DNA of 64,000 nt. Origin: Humulus lupulus. Its lineage: Eukaryota > Streptophyta > Magnoliopsida > Rosales > Cannabaceae. Position 1 is the stretch's first letter. Each line of letters begins with the position of its first letter. Below, one piece after another: positions 34,301 through 44,566 of the stretch. The translations under genes were made by a program, and so were the position numbers. The stretch spans positions 153,956,858 through 154,020,857 of the forward strand of contig NC_084794.1 in NCBI RefSeq assembly GCF_963169125.1. Direction: 5' to 3'. The notes beneath the pieces are model-generated. The model had not been told where the DNA came from. It saw only the letters and a list, made by a program, of their open reading frames with translations, and did no database searches.

Positions 34301-34567
34301 ACCCGAATAGCTTTTTCTCAAGAACAATGGAGGCACAACCAGAAAAACTCATGAAATTTATTCTAGAATGCATAAAAGAGAAGGTGGGTTCGAAACTTAC
34401 TTGGATTGTGGTTTGCAGAGGAATCACGAAGATTGTTGCTCAAAGCTAGTCGAAGGCGTCTCTGATCACAGAGGTTTTCTAGGTTTTTTCGTGAAAATTT
34501 TTCTGAGTTGTTGAAGAGAGAGAAAGCTTCGGTAAAAAGTGAAAATTGGAAAGGTGATATATTTATA
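31369..34567 (-). pseudogene. Antisense accessory gene of G1 (Transposase_28-like domain plus coiled coil), five exons
   Basis: Read opposite to gag-pol. A TATA box (TATAAATA, 34567-34560) precedes a 5'-UTR and intron 1 (34400-33910). Coding exons are 33909-33084, 33004-32479, 32396-32032 and 31934-31369, with introns GTAAAT...CTAG, GTATAT...GCAG and GTAAGT...GCAG. The start is the ATG at 33903. Exon 2 has a block GAILPLHKFFQGVANYFEV typical of the Pfam 'putative gypsy type transposon' family. Exon 3 has LPIPYHLFDRDDNFKFTTS. Exon 5 is a long Lys/Glu coiled coil, then FYLFWKNN and an acidic end. Function is unknown. Stops in exons 2 and 3 and frameshifts near 31672 and in exon 4 break it. G3 shares the structure. 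Confidence 0.8.
34560..34567 (-). promoter_or_regulatory. TATA box of the G1 accessory gene
   Basis: TATAAATA on the minus strand, about 160 bp before the 5'-UTR intron donor. G3 has GATATAAATAC at the equivalent place (50848-50861). It points away from the 3' LTR and into the accessory gene. Confidence 0.65.
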
Positions 34568-34765
34568 CTGATCGTGGTGCAGTTGAAAAGGTAATGATGG
34601 GAGTGGGATTTCGATGTATGAGAAATCGCAATAACCGTCAAAATATTTTTGGAAAACTGTAAAAGTCGTGATTGCTTACTTTTTCGAAAATGTGCTGACA
34701 GATGTGACAAGTCAGACGAATAGCTGGTCGAGTAAGTTTATTAAATGCCGGTCGCAATAAAATAA

Positions 34766-34779
34766 ACTTGAGGGGCAAA
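34766..34779 (+). other. 3' polypurine tract of G1
   Basis: The purine-rich ACTTGAGGGGCAAA directly precedes the 3' LTR. G3 has AACTTGGGGGACAAA at the same place (minus). Confidence 0.75.
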
Positions 34780-35360
34780 TATTTACCCAAAAAAGACTCA
34801 CTTGATGATGTGGCAAGATTAGTACGCACGTGAGATGCGCGTGACTATTTAAGTAGTTACGTTCTGGTCGACCATCGACCAGAGGAGAATTCACACAACA
34901 AAGGGGATATTTCATAGGCGACCAGGGCTGGTTGCATTATGCCAGATATTTTCTAGAGATATTTAATCTTATATTTATGAAAAATGTGTAATTTCCATTA
35001 TTATTCATATATGTTTGTATTAAATGTAATCAAGGCCCATTGGCCCATAGGTGGATCATTGAGCCTATAAATAAGACTCAAAGGGCTCATGAGAAGGATC
35101 TTTGGGGACTAAGAGAGAAAATAATTGTTCTTACATAATTCTTTGTATCTATTACTGAGCTTGTGAAACTCAGTAAACCCTTGTTTACTGATCGCAGGTT
35201 CCCTTCACATTAATAAGAACACTAAGTGGACGTAGGTCATTACCATCACTTGGGGCCGAACCACTATAAATCCTTGTGTCATTTATCTTCTTGACTTGAA
35301 TTCATCTAATTTCTATTATTTTATTTGACTCCGTGTCGTTGACCAAATCAAGGGTCAACA
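34780..35360 (+). repeat. 3' LTR of G1
   Basis: 581 bp, aligned end to end with 14481-15061. The first bases are TATTTACCC where the 5' LTR has TGTTTACCC. TATA box at 35066-35073. The ACATA duplication follows at 35361. Confidence 0.93.
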
Positions 35361-36208
35361 ACATATATGGTGCATTCTAGTTTTAATATTAAATACTTTT
35401 TTTTTCTAACTTTCTTTTAGAAAACTACTTATGAATTTTAATATAATACAATATTAAAAAACTCTAAATTAAAACTAAGAATGTAAAAATTTTATTTGAT
35501 CAAATTTAAAAAGTTTTAAAGCCAACAAAATGTTATATATAAATTAATATATATATATATTTAATTAATGGCTAGAGCAATTAAAATAAGTAATTTCTTA
35601 TTAAATTAAAACTAAACGGCAAAATAAGAAAATATGTTTATTTATGACTTATTTCACCATTACATATATGTTTGTATAAACAAAATAGGTAAATGACAAT
35701 ATACATAATTAATAAGTGACCGGAAAGAATAAATGTTAAGCACATAAATATTTTCTTGATATAGTTTTGAAAATATAATTAATAGAGTAACTTAAATACT
35801 TTTATGTGAAATTTTAAAATATTCGATGAGAAATTATTATAGCGCATTTATTAATATTTTTTTCAATTAATTTACCTTATTATTAGATGACTTTATTATG
35901 TTTTTTTTTACCTTATATAGATGACATTAAAACTAACGGTGTTAGGAAACATTTTTTTTGGAAAATCTGCAGCAAAAATCATTAAGTAATTCAAAAGATT
36001 GCACTTAAATCACTAAGTAGTTTTTTTGGTGGCAAAAGTCAGGAAGTTGTGTGAAAGATTACACTTAAGTCATTAAGTAGTTTTTTTTTTTGCAACAAAA
36101 GTCGGTAAGTAATCTAAAATGTTTCACTAGTCATTAAGTAGTTGTTTTTGTTGCAAAAGTCGCATTTTACACAAATCTTATCTTAATTTTAATTAATCAA
36201 TAATTCTC

Positions 36209-36242
<34 letters not shown>

Positions 36243-37930
36243 TAACATTAATATAATAAATAGAATCTCTTTTAAAAATAAAAAATGATTTAAAAATTTC
36301 TAATATAAAAATATCACTCAATATTAGTTAAATTAAATATTAGAAAATAATACAACAAAAATTGACTTAAAACTTAGATTATTTAAAATTAAATACTTTT
36401 TTATGTTATAACTTTTGATTTTTTTTATTTGTAAAATAAATTTCAAATAATTTTTCAATGTTAGAATTATATATTTTTAGGTTCTTGTTAATTAATTAAA
36501 ACTGAGTAAAATTAGTATAAAATATGAGTTTTTGCAACTAAAAATCTACTTACTGACTTATGTGTAATATTTCAAATTACTTACTAACTTTTGCTACCAA
36601 AAAATTATTTCAGCCTACTTATTGACTATTGTCGCAAAAGAAAAACTACTTAGTGACTTTAGTACAACTTTTCAGACTTTTTAATGATTTTTGCTGCAAT
36701 TTTTTTTTAAATCTAATGGAAAACAAAAATTTTCGTTAAATTCATATTTATGATATATATACTAGTTGCAATTAATATGCAATATGCAATACACGTTTGC
36801 TTAGTTTTATTTAGAAAATGTATTAATTTATATTTATTATATTTTTTAATTATTATTTAAATTTTAAATAAGTAAAAAAATGTCATATATTATAAAATAA
36901 TAATAAATATATTATAAAAAAATTAAACTAAAACATTGTTTATAGATTAAAAAATTATTATATTTTTACATATAGAATATGGAGCATTCTAGTGTTAAAG
37001 TAAATTATTTGATGATGTTCATTTGTTTGAAATTTATTGTTCATAATAATTTAAATTTTGGTATTTTTTGTGTTTTATTATATATATATATATATAATAT
37101 ATGTTAATTCTAGTTTTAAAATTAAATACTTTTTTTCTAACTCTAAAAAGTTTATTTGATAAAATTTTAATTATTTAATTTAAACAAATTTAAAGCCAAC
37201 AAAAAGTTATGTATAAATATATATTATTTAATTAATGGCTTAGACAATTAAAATAAGTAATTTCTCATTAAAAAAACTAAACAACAAAATAATAAATATG
37301 TATATTTATGTATTATGTCACTATTACATATATGTTTGGATAAATAAAATACATTAAATGACAAAATAAATTATCAATAAAAGAAACAAAAGAATAAATT
37401 TAAACACATAAATATTTTTCAGTTTTAGTTTTGAAAACATAATTGACAGAGTGATTTAAATTCTTTAATATTAAATTTTAAAATATGTAATGTGAAATTA
37501 TTATGACTCATTTATTACTTTTTATTTTTATTTCTAATTTATTAATCTTATTTAGATGACTTTATTATTGTTTTACTTTTTTTTAAAATTTATTTATCTT
37601 ATTTAGATAACTTTAAGACTATCGGTGTTAGAAAACAATAAAAAAAGTGTTAAATCTAATAGAAACCAACAATTTTTGTTAAACTCACATTTATAGTATA
37701 TAAATATATTTAGAAATTGATAGAGTAATTTAAAGATATATATATATATATAAAACGTATATTTAAAATATATTAATTTATTTTTATTATGTTATTTTAA
37801 TTATCATATAAATTTTAAATGAATAAAAAATATCATATATTATAAAATAAAACATTTAATATAATGTATGAAGTAAACATATTAAAAAAAATTTAACTAA
37901 AATATTATTTATAATTTTTTTAAAAAAAAG
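35361..37930. repeat. Diverged tandem duplication of an AT-rich unit
   Basis: Unit A (35366-~36975) and unit B (~37091-37930) share many blocks in the same order: CATTCTAGTTTTAA/TAATTCTAGTTTTAA, AAAGCCAACAAAA, TTAATTAATGGCT, ATTACATATATGTTTG, GATGACTTTATTAT, CGGTGTTAG and CATATATTATAAAATAA. A further partial unit lies at 14249-14475, on the other side of G1, so G1 inserted into an array of at least three units. No gene is visible. A TA microsatellite lies at about 36212-36240. Confidence 0.75.
35960..36699. mobile_element. MITE-like element with long inverted repeats built of sub-repeats
   Basis: The left arm (35960-~36175) and right arm (~36520-36699) are inverted copies. Each arm has several sub-repeats on the pattern CACTAAGTAGTTTTT...GCAAAAGTC, about 55-60 bp apart. 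The outer ends are GGAAAATCTGCAGCAAAAAT and, inverted, ATTGCAGCAAAAAT. Runs of 8-9 T flank it and may be target duplications. The paralogous site in unit B (about 37630-37660) lacks it. Long, repeat-built arms suggest a Mutator-like MITE (inference). Confidence 0.7.
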
Positions 37931-39766
37931 TTACTTCATATATATCTCTAAATTGGTTGTTTAAACTCTAAAATATTTATAATATACCCATAATACATAA
38001 TAGTACTTTTTAAAAATATATATTTGAAAATTATATCTTATCTCTATTAACATTTACTAATCACTTAATTTAGTTATAATAAAAAATTTGTAAAATAATC
38101 AAATTTCTATTAAATGTCTAATTTTTTATTAAATAAAATCAGTCAAATATTTTTTTCCAATAGTATTCATGTATAATTTATTTGAAAATTAATAAAAGAG
38201 CAAATTTAATTTTTTTTTATGCAGGTTTGTATAATAGTTATTTATCCTAAGTACTAATCTATATAATAAAATTTAACCTATACAAAATGAAAAAATGTAA
38301 TGAAAATTAGGATCATGTATTGAATATTATTATAATAATGATATTTTCTATATTTAAATTTATATGAATATAATTATTAAATATATCGTCTAATATTTTT
38401 TTAATTAGTTTTTAAAGTATAATTGTAAGACTCTGTTAAATATTTGTAAGTTTCATTAAAGTTGACAAAAACAAATTAAAAACTTTTAAATCAAGAATCC
38501 ATTAGATATACATTTTTAATATATAAAATTGTATGAATTATTTAGTTAATAATAATATAATTTATATGCTAAAATAGCTATATATATTTTACAAAAAGTC
38601 ATCTTTAATAAAGGGAGAGTCTAGAGCAATGTACGCCTTTTTAAATTACTGGTAGGACACGATCCTGTTTTATGCACATAAATCAATTATACCTTTAGTT
38701 TTTTTTTATAACGATAGTCATTGTAGCAGGTCTCTTGCAAATTTTTAATTTACGGTACTGAAATTACAGTTGAGAAAGTCTGTTTTCTAAATGAATATAT
38801 ATATAAAAAAAAATACTCATGCAATAGACTGTTTGAGTCTTGATCTCGATACTCTAAATTATTTAGAATTTTCTGAAGAATTATAGGAAACTTGCTATGA
38901 CTATAATAAATACTATCATAGAAAAAATATATGCTTATAATTTATTTACGTGCATAAAGTAGGATCATGCCCTACCAATAAGGTAAAAATGCATATCTTA
39001 TCGTAGAATTTTCTTGAAGTTGATAAGAATATTATAGTTAATATAGATTGCAATATCCAAATTAATAGTATAAGTTAGGGCTACTCTTGTTGTTTTACTT
39101 TTCTACCCACATGTTATAATATAATAATGATGGTGATTTTTTCATTTGAAGAATATTCTGTGTTGCTGAATTAGTAGCCAATAATACTGGTTGAATTCCT
39201 TAGATACATATAGCAAAGCGAAATTATTCTCATCAATTTCGTTCTCTTACTATTTTTTAACTGTTGGTCCTACAAAAGTGCTAAAGGGATACGCTTATAG
39301 TAGCCGAGATACTCAAGAGACTTACAAAAATAAAAATAAACATTCTGTATGAAACCTCAAAAAAAAAAAAAAGAACTCAAATTATTGGAAAAAAAAGGTT
39401 CAATAACATAGTAAAACCAAGACATGGACAATCAATCACAAAGAAAAACATATCATCTGCCCTTTACAAAAAGAATATGGTTTTTTTTATTACATTAGAG
39501 AATTTCTTTATGCTAAGTGGAGAGTAGGTTTGGAATCTTAATCCTCTTTTTTAACAATGTTTTAGGCAAGTGCCCCATCATACCATCTTTCCCATCTCTT
39601 TTTTGGAACGACTTTTAAAGAAAATCCAAAATAATAAAGGGGAAAAAGAGAAAAGAAAGTTACATAATGAAGAGAAAAAGGAAGCCACCAAAAAGCAAGT
39701 CACTTTGCTCAGCGTCGTGGGTTTTCATAAAGGCTTCGCCATGTAACTATATAATAACTTAATAAT
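37931..39766. other. AT-rich intergenic DNA downstream of the DUF26 gene
   Basis: No gene, RNA gene or element ends are seen. The last ~500 bp include the 3'-UTR of the host gene on the minus strand. Confidence 0.5.
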
Positions 39767-41380
39767 TTATTTACCTGCATACAAAGCGAAAAAAGTAAAA
39801 GCCAAAGTTTATTAAACTGTCAGTGAATCATTGTTCATCTATCTTCTTCATTTTTAAGTTTAAATTAAAGCTGATAATTATATTTAATAACAATATAATG
39901 AAGCGCATATATTTCACACAAAGAAAAAGGACACACAAAAATGAATAAAAATTACCATGTCCTTCGCAGATCTTTCGAAGGAAAGCAAGGAAGATTATGA
40001 TCAAGGCAACTCCGGCTAACAATCCAATGATAATTGCGAATGTCTTCTCACCATCATTGCTTGATTTATCTGCAATTTCGTTCAATTAAAAATATGAATA
40101 AAGCATTGAACTAGACCCCCTCCTTCTTTCTTAATAAAATAGATTAATTCTTATAAATCCTAAGAGACTTTCATTCATAACCTAATTTCAATACAATATG
40201 ACTGACTCATTCAGTAACATACTATTCCAAGCGATAAATCAAGTAACGATGAAAGTGACTAACAAATTGATTATGATCAAGACTTGCTATATCTATTTCA
40301 CTTTGTTTTTCAACATCGTATTGTATGAACTGTAACTTTTTCTATTTCTAAAGAATCTGTAAAAAGAAAATATTATTTGGAAAAAAACAACACAAAGATA
40401 AAGCGAGAATGTTAAAATATGGACAGGCACAAACTTGATTTAGAATTTTGTATTGGGACATGGGGAAGGTGGAATTCCAGAAATTTTAATATTATAACAT
40501 TTGTTAAAACTTTTATTTAAAAAAAACCATGTGAACTAAAAATCAACAAATCAAGGAAAAAAAAAATTGGGATAAGTAAGAAAAAAATATTTGTGGAAGA
40601 GATAAATCAAATAAGAGTGAACTAGGTGAGCTTACCATTATGGGGCTTGGAATAAAAATGAGACCCAGCGGTGGAATACCTCGCGTAACACTTGGCCAAG
40701 AACATATCACCATAAACTGCTTGACCACAGTCGTTTTTGAGCCGTCCGATGGCTTCAGACACACAATCCTGGCACTCTCCGAAGCTCAAGTCCCCTACAC
40801 ATTGGGCCACGCCTTGTACCTCACCCGATCCACCGACCCGATACGGCCCACCAGAACCCGCGAGGGAGGCGAGGACAGCATCTCTTCGGCCCAGCCCATC
40901 TTCGTCGTAACCTTCGGAGGGCCCACATTTCTTGAGAACCACCGTCTTATCCTCCACCCCAAGAAAACTGGCGTTGTCGTACTTGACGTAACAACCCTGG
41001 AGCTGAATCGCACCACCGCACGTCTCTGAGCACAACCCGCCTAGTTGGCTTACGGCACGTGCGACGCAAGTGGCGCAGTCGGGCATGGCGAGGTCGCCCC
41101 GGCATTGGAAGAGGCCATACGCGACGTCGTGGGAGCTGGAGCCTGTCACTGTGAAGTTGTTGTAGGAGGAGTAGGTAGCCGAGTTGACAAGGGAGGTCAG
41201 GAGCGAGTTGATGTTGGACTCATAGGGCGAGTCCGACGCATACTTCTGCTGGGTGCAACCACCAAAGACGAATCCGTCGGTGGACGAAGAGGAGGAGAGA
41301 GAAGGCAAGGTGAGAGAGAGGTGGACTAATGTGACTACTAGTGGAAGAACAAGAGTAGTGCTTCTGCTTCTTGCCAACAT
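39767..41380 (-). CDS. Plasmodesmata-located protein-like (two DUF26 domains, one membrane segment)
   Basis: I predict three exons: 41380-40636, 40069-39956 and 39774-39767, with introns starting GTAAGC and GTAATT and ending TGCAG and TGCAG, giving 288 residues. A signal peptide covers about residues 1-28. Two DUF26 domains carry the C-x8-C-x2-C signature: CRGDLAMPDCATC and CVGDLSFGECQDC. Exon 2 encodes an acidic linker, one membrane helix (AIIIGLLAGVALIIIFLAFL) and a short basic tail. Exon 3 adds only the last codons, ending GHGK. There is no kinase domain, so this is a PDLP-type protein rather than a cysteine-rich receptor kinase. The family sits in the plasma membrane at plasmodesmata and limits cell-to-cell movement. 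It is the only intact host gene here. Confidence 0.88.
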
Positions 41381-41408
41381 GTTTTGAATAGCTTAGTTTC
41401 TTTTCTTT

Positions 41409-41428
41409 GGAGAGAGAGAGAGAGAGAG
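41409..41428. repeat. GA microsatellite in the 5' leader of the PDLP-like gene
   Basis: A run of (GA) on the plus strand, i.e. (CT) on the gene strand, ending about 30 bp before the ATG. CT runs are common in plant 5' leaders. I see no clear TATA box further upstream. Confidence 0.8.
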
Positions 41429-42160
41429 TTATGGCCTTATGTTGTTAAGTGGGGAGAAATGTGCACCATTGGTAGCTTAATAGGGACTATAAACATTTGT
41501 ATTTTGTTTTCTCCTATTATTCATTTTCATTGAACTGCTTTCTATAAACTTTTCCTTTCTTTTTATTTTATTTATTGCCTTTACAATTATAAAGAAAAAA
41601 TTATAAGTAAATATAACGAATGTTGGTTTATAGGTCAATGAAAATGTTGGAAGCTGTAGAAAACCACTTTTTCGTATATTTATATATATACATATCTATT
41701 AACATGATCACTCTACCAGTAATCATACCTTGTGTTAAAGTAAAAGTTAAGGAAACGGATCCTTCGTACAAAGCTGCGAATAGTATGTACGCAACATTTA
41801 TTTTATTTTATTTTTAATACTTCGGGGCATTGCCATGTAATATATGTAAACAGTAAATAGGTATTGGTACAGCAAACAAACTTATTATAGCATGCACGTG
41901 CACGCCCAAGTTAGCTTAACTTAGTGGATCCCACTACAAATTTACAATGAGAGGGCATATTGCGAGGCAACATGTGAATATGTGGTCCAGTGCTCAAGTA
42001 TATCTATATGCATACCCTTGTAAGTATATAAAATCATAAGTATCAGACAATTACTACGCAGTCACGTAAATACAATAATAAAATTATTATAATACTTATA
42101 AGATGCGCAGTAAAACAATGACTACATTATTTAAATTTCTTAATTTTTTGTCATTGTTGA
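41429..42160. other. Upstream region of the PDLP-like gene
   Basis: This must hold the promoter, but no element can be called with confidence. No other gene is seen. Confidence 0.4.
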
Positions 42161-42162
42161 AT

Positions 42163-42564
42163 GTTAGGTATTGCAAGAAATTCAATCCGCTTTAAAACAA
42201 GACAGCAATTTTTCAAGTCTTTCTCTAAAATAACTTAGTGTTTGTGTGGGCAAGTCTCAATATATGAGATAAAAATTCAGATAGAGAAAACTAAGAGAAA
42301 GTGAACGACTATGTATAGAATATTAAAAGTGAATTTTTACATTTTCAAATTCACCTCACCTAATGCATTTTATAATATTAGTATATATAAACAATTAACT
42401 AGGACATAAAATAAGTTTTTAGTTACACATTTTATTTTTATTATTTAATAATTACAATTAATTAAATACTTGTCAAAATTAACTAATTATAATTTTGACT
42501 TTTATTTAATTCATTTTATTAATATTAAAACCAATTTATCAATATTAATAAAATTGTCCAAATT
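42163..42564 (-). repeat. Possible LTR remnant
   Basis: The segment starts TGTTAGGTATTGCAAGAAAT and has an inverted TATATATACTAATATTATAA-like stretch. It gives the impression of part of a copia LTR in minus orientation. There is no partner LTR or target duplication. It abuts the broken end of G2. Confidence 0.3.
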
Positions 42565-42574
42565 GGCTATAATA

Positions 42575-43462
42575 CTCTCTGCGCCCGCCAGAGAGGAAAT
42601 TATTCGTGACGAAGCTCTCGGGGCTAAACTCATGAGCCGTACCCTTCGATCAGCCAGGGATCGCCTTGACCGCATTGGCAAAGGTGACCGTGTCAGGGAT
42701 GCAATGGTCGAGGCTGAAAACTTGGGGGCCGACCAGGTTCTGAACAGGGCCCTGAATGAAATCTCTAGTGTGAGTATTTCTTCACTTTTTTTAAGCCTTA
42801 GTCTTTTATTCTTCACAGCAGGCTCTAAATTTTTCCTTTGTTCACAGGCCTTGCTATCTGCTATCACTGCTCGTACCCGTATCCAGGCTTCCATCGAGCA
42901 GGCCAAGGCAAAGGCCACTGAGAGGCATCAAGTGAAGGCGGCTGAGGAGCTTTCAGCTACAGAGGCTAGGCACGCCAAGGAGTTGGAGGCAATGGCTCGA
43001 GAAAGGGATGTTGCGGTGACCAAATTGTCAGAGGCTGAAGTTGCAAAAGATGCCGCTGTAAAGTTGAGGCAGCAGTATCGAGATTCCAACCAAACCCATC
43101 TTCGCGAGATCAAGCATCTGGGAGAGACACTCAAGTCCAAGGACGAGGCTATTGTCACTCTTGAAGGCAAGGTGAAGCAGCTGGTGCTTGAAAACTCCAA
43201 AAATCTTGAAAAGTACAAGAGGACGACGCTCCGATGTTTCTACAACTTCTGGAAACATAATCAGGGTGCCGACTTTAGCTATCTTTCGGAGGAAGTCAGG
43301 GCTGCTGAGTTGGCTCGCTGCACCGCCCAACTGACCGAAGAGGAGGCAAGATTGAGGATCCCTGCCTCTCCAAGCATCGTTGGTGTGGAAGAAGAAGAAG
43401 TTGTCGAGGACGCGACCAACCAGGATGCTGCCCAGGACCCTCCGGCCCCAAATGCCTCTTAA
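42575..43462 (+). CDS. Antisense accessory gene of G2, C-terminal exons
   Basis: Open from the break to a stop at 43462. Exon 42575-42769 is followed by an intron GTGAGT...TTCACAG (42770-42847, 78 bp) that lacks stops, so the unspliced frame is also open. The second exon (42848-43462) is a coiled coil rich in Ala, Glu, Lys and Arg. It ends with CFYNFWKHN, SEEVRAAELARC and an acidic tail. Those C-terminal words match the G1 and G3 genes, while the coil sequence is quite different, so G2 belongs to another subfamily. The N-terminal part and start are missing. Function unknown. Confidence 0.7.
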   Translation, partial: LSAPAREEIIRDEALGAKLMSRTLRSARDRLDRIGKGDRVRDAMVEAENLGADQVLNRALNEISSVSISSLFLSLSLLFFTAGSKFFLCSQALLSAITARTRIQASIEQAKAKATERHQVKAAEELSATEARHAKELEAMARERDVAVTKLSEAEVAKDAAVKLRQQYRDSNQTHLREIKHLGETLKSKDEAIVTLEGKVKQLVLENSKNLEKYKRTTLRCFYNFWKHNQGADFSYLSEEVRAAELARCTAQLTEEEARLRIPASPSIVGVEEEEVVEDATNQDAAQDPPAPNAS

Positions 43463-43811
43463 ACTTTCTCATTTATTTTTTCTTTCTTTTTGGCTATACG
43501 ACCCATGGGTCGTGATGTAAAGAAAATAATTTCTTTTTAAACTTTGCTGCACGGGCAGCAAATCCTTTTTTCTTTTATTCGAACAGTTACATCCAAGCAG
43601 CGATGCTTGCGGTGTAAAAGCTTAAATCTTGATGCTATAATATCTTTATTTATTATAACATTTGTCTGTATGACCGAGCTTAGCATAGTACTTTGGTATG
43701 ATTTAACAAAACATAAATTTTTGAAAAATATTCTAAGTACTGTAGCATGATTTCACTCATTTTGTTCATGTGTTTACATACCTCTGAGAGTATGCTTTGC
43801 TATCGATGTGC

Positions 43812-43830
43812 CTTATATGCCCCCCAAGTG
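43812..43830 (-). other. Second polypurine-like tract after pol of G2
   Basis: On the minus strand CACTTGGGGGGCATATAAG, identical to the G1 site at 24078-24096. It lies about 340 bp after the pol stop and about 350 bp from the accessory stop. The rest of the 43463-44167 spacer has no visible gene. Confidence 0.6.
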
Positions 43831-44167
43831 ATCGAGGAGCTGTAGGTCCTTGGTCACTTGCCCTGACCATGGCCTGTTCGAACATTCCTGTTCGTGCGGA
43901 AAAATGATACTTGTGATACAGCAAAACAACACACGTAATGAACAAATACTTGTAAATGTAGATTCACAAAGGTTGGCAAGAATGACTAGCTGCGCACATT
44001 CCCTTATAATCTTGTATTAAAAATGGACTAAACATGTCTTTACGAGTGATTATATAATAGAACCTTACATATACGAGTAGTTAGCCATACAACGTGGCTA
44101 ACCCTCTTTGCAAAACTTGTAAAAATTAAAAAAATTTAATACAAGCGAGTCCTTTAAAAAGGGCTGT

Positions 44168-44566
44168 TTACTGATAATACTTGCGCAGGTGTTCTCCATT
44201 CCAATAGCGGGGAACGAGATCTCCATTTAAGCGTGCAAGTTTGTATGTGCCTGGATGAAGGACTTCTTCAATTTGGTAAGGTCCTTCCCAATTGGGTCCG
44301 AGCACTCCAGCAGTAGGGTCGCGGGTATTTAAGAAAACTCGTCGTAATACCAAGTCACCGACGTTGAATTTTCTTTCTTTAACTTTGGAGTTAAAGTACC
44401 GGGCGACTTTTTGCTGGTATGCAGCAACTCGGAGTTGAGATTTCTCTCGTATCTCATCGATTGAGTCTAGGGACTCCATCATTAGCTGGCTGTTCTGATC
44501 TTGGTCGTAAGTCAAACGCCGATGCGAGGGAGGATCTAACTCGACGGGCAACATGGCTTCATATCC
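44168..44566 (-). pseudogene. G2 integrase C-terminal part, behind one stop
   Basis: It continues the 960-codon pol frame after a single TAG (44567-44569). It contains the MLPVELDPPSHRR block, the GPYQIEEVL (GPY/F) motif and the common Tat ending LRKYYQ. Removing one nonsense change would join it to the main frame, so pol was recently complete. Confidence 0.85.

Larger units (their letters stand above)
14481..35360 (+). mobile_element. Complete Tat/Ogre-type Ty3/gypsy element 'G1' with nested insertions
   Basis: Matching LTRs at 14481-15061 and 34780-35360 are flanked by identical ACATA (14476-14480, 35361-35365). Without the nested copia (24262-31196) and solo LTR (17052-19478) the element is about 11.5 kb. 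Gene order is gag, protease, RT, RNase H, a second RNase H, integrase, then an antisense accessory gene before the 3' LTR. A second, archaeal-like RNase H between the first RNase H and integrase is a mark of the Tat lineage. All frames carry stops, so the copy is dead. Confidence 0.93.

Noticed and set aside
39828..40085. 85-codon ORF as a separate small membrane protein
   Set aside because: It is exon 2 of the PDLP-like gene read on into intron 2.
40640..41029. 129-codon plus-strand ORF
   Set aside because: Shadow of exon 1 of the PDLP-like gene, whose DUF26 cysteines are on the minus strand.
42163..42564. 3' LTR of G2
   Set aside because: No similarity to the G2 5' LTR and no GATTG duplication; G2 seems truncated and this is another sequence.
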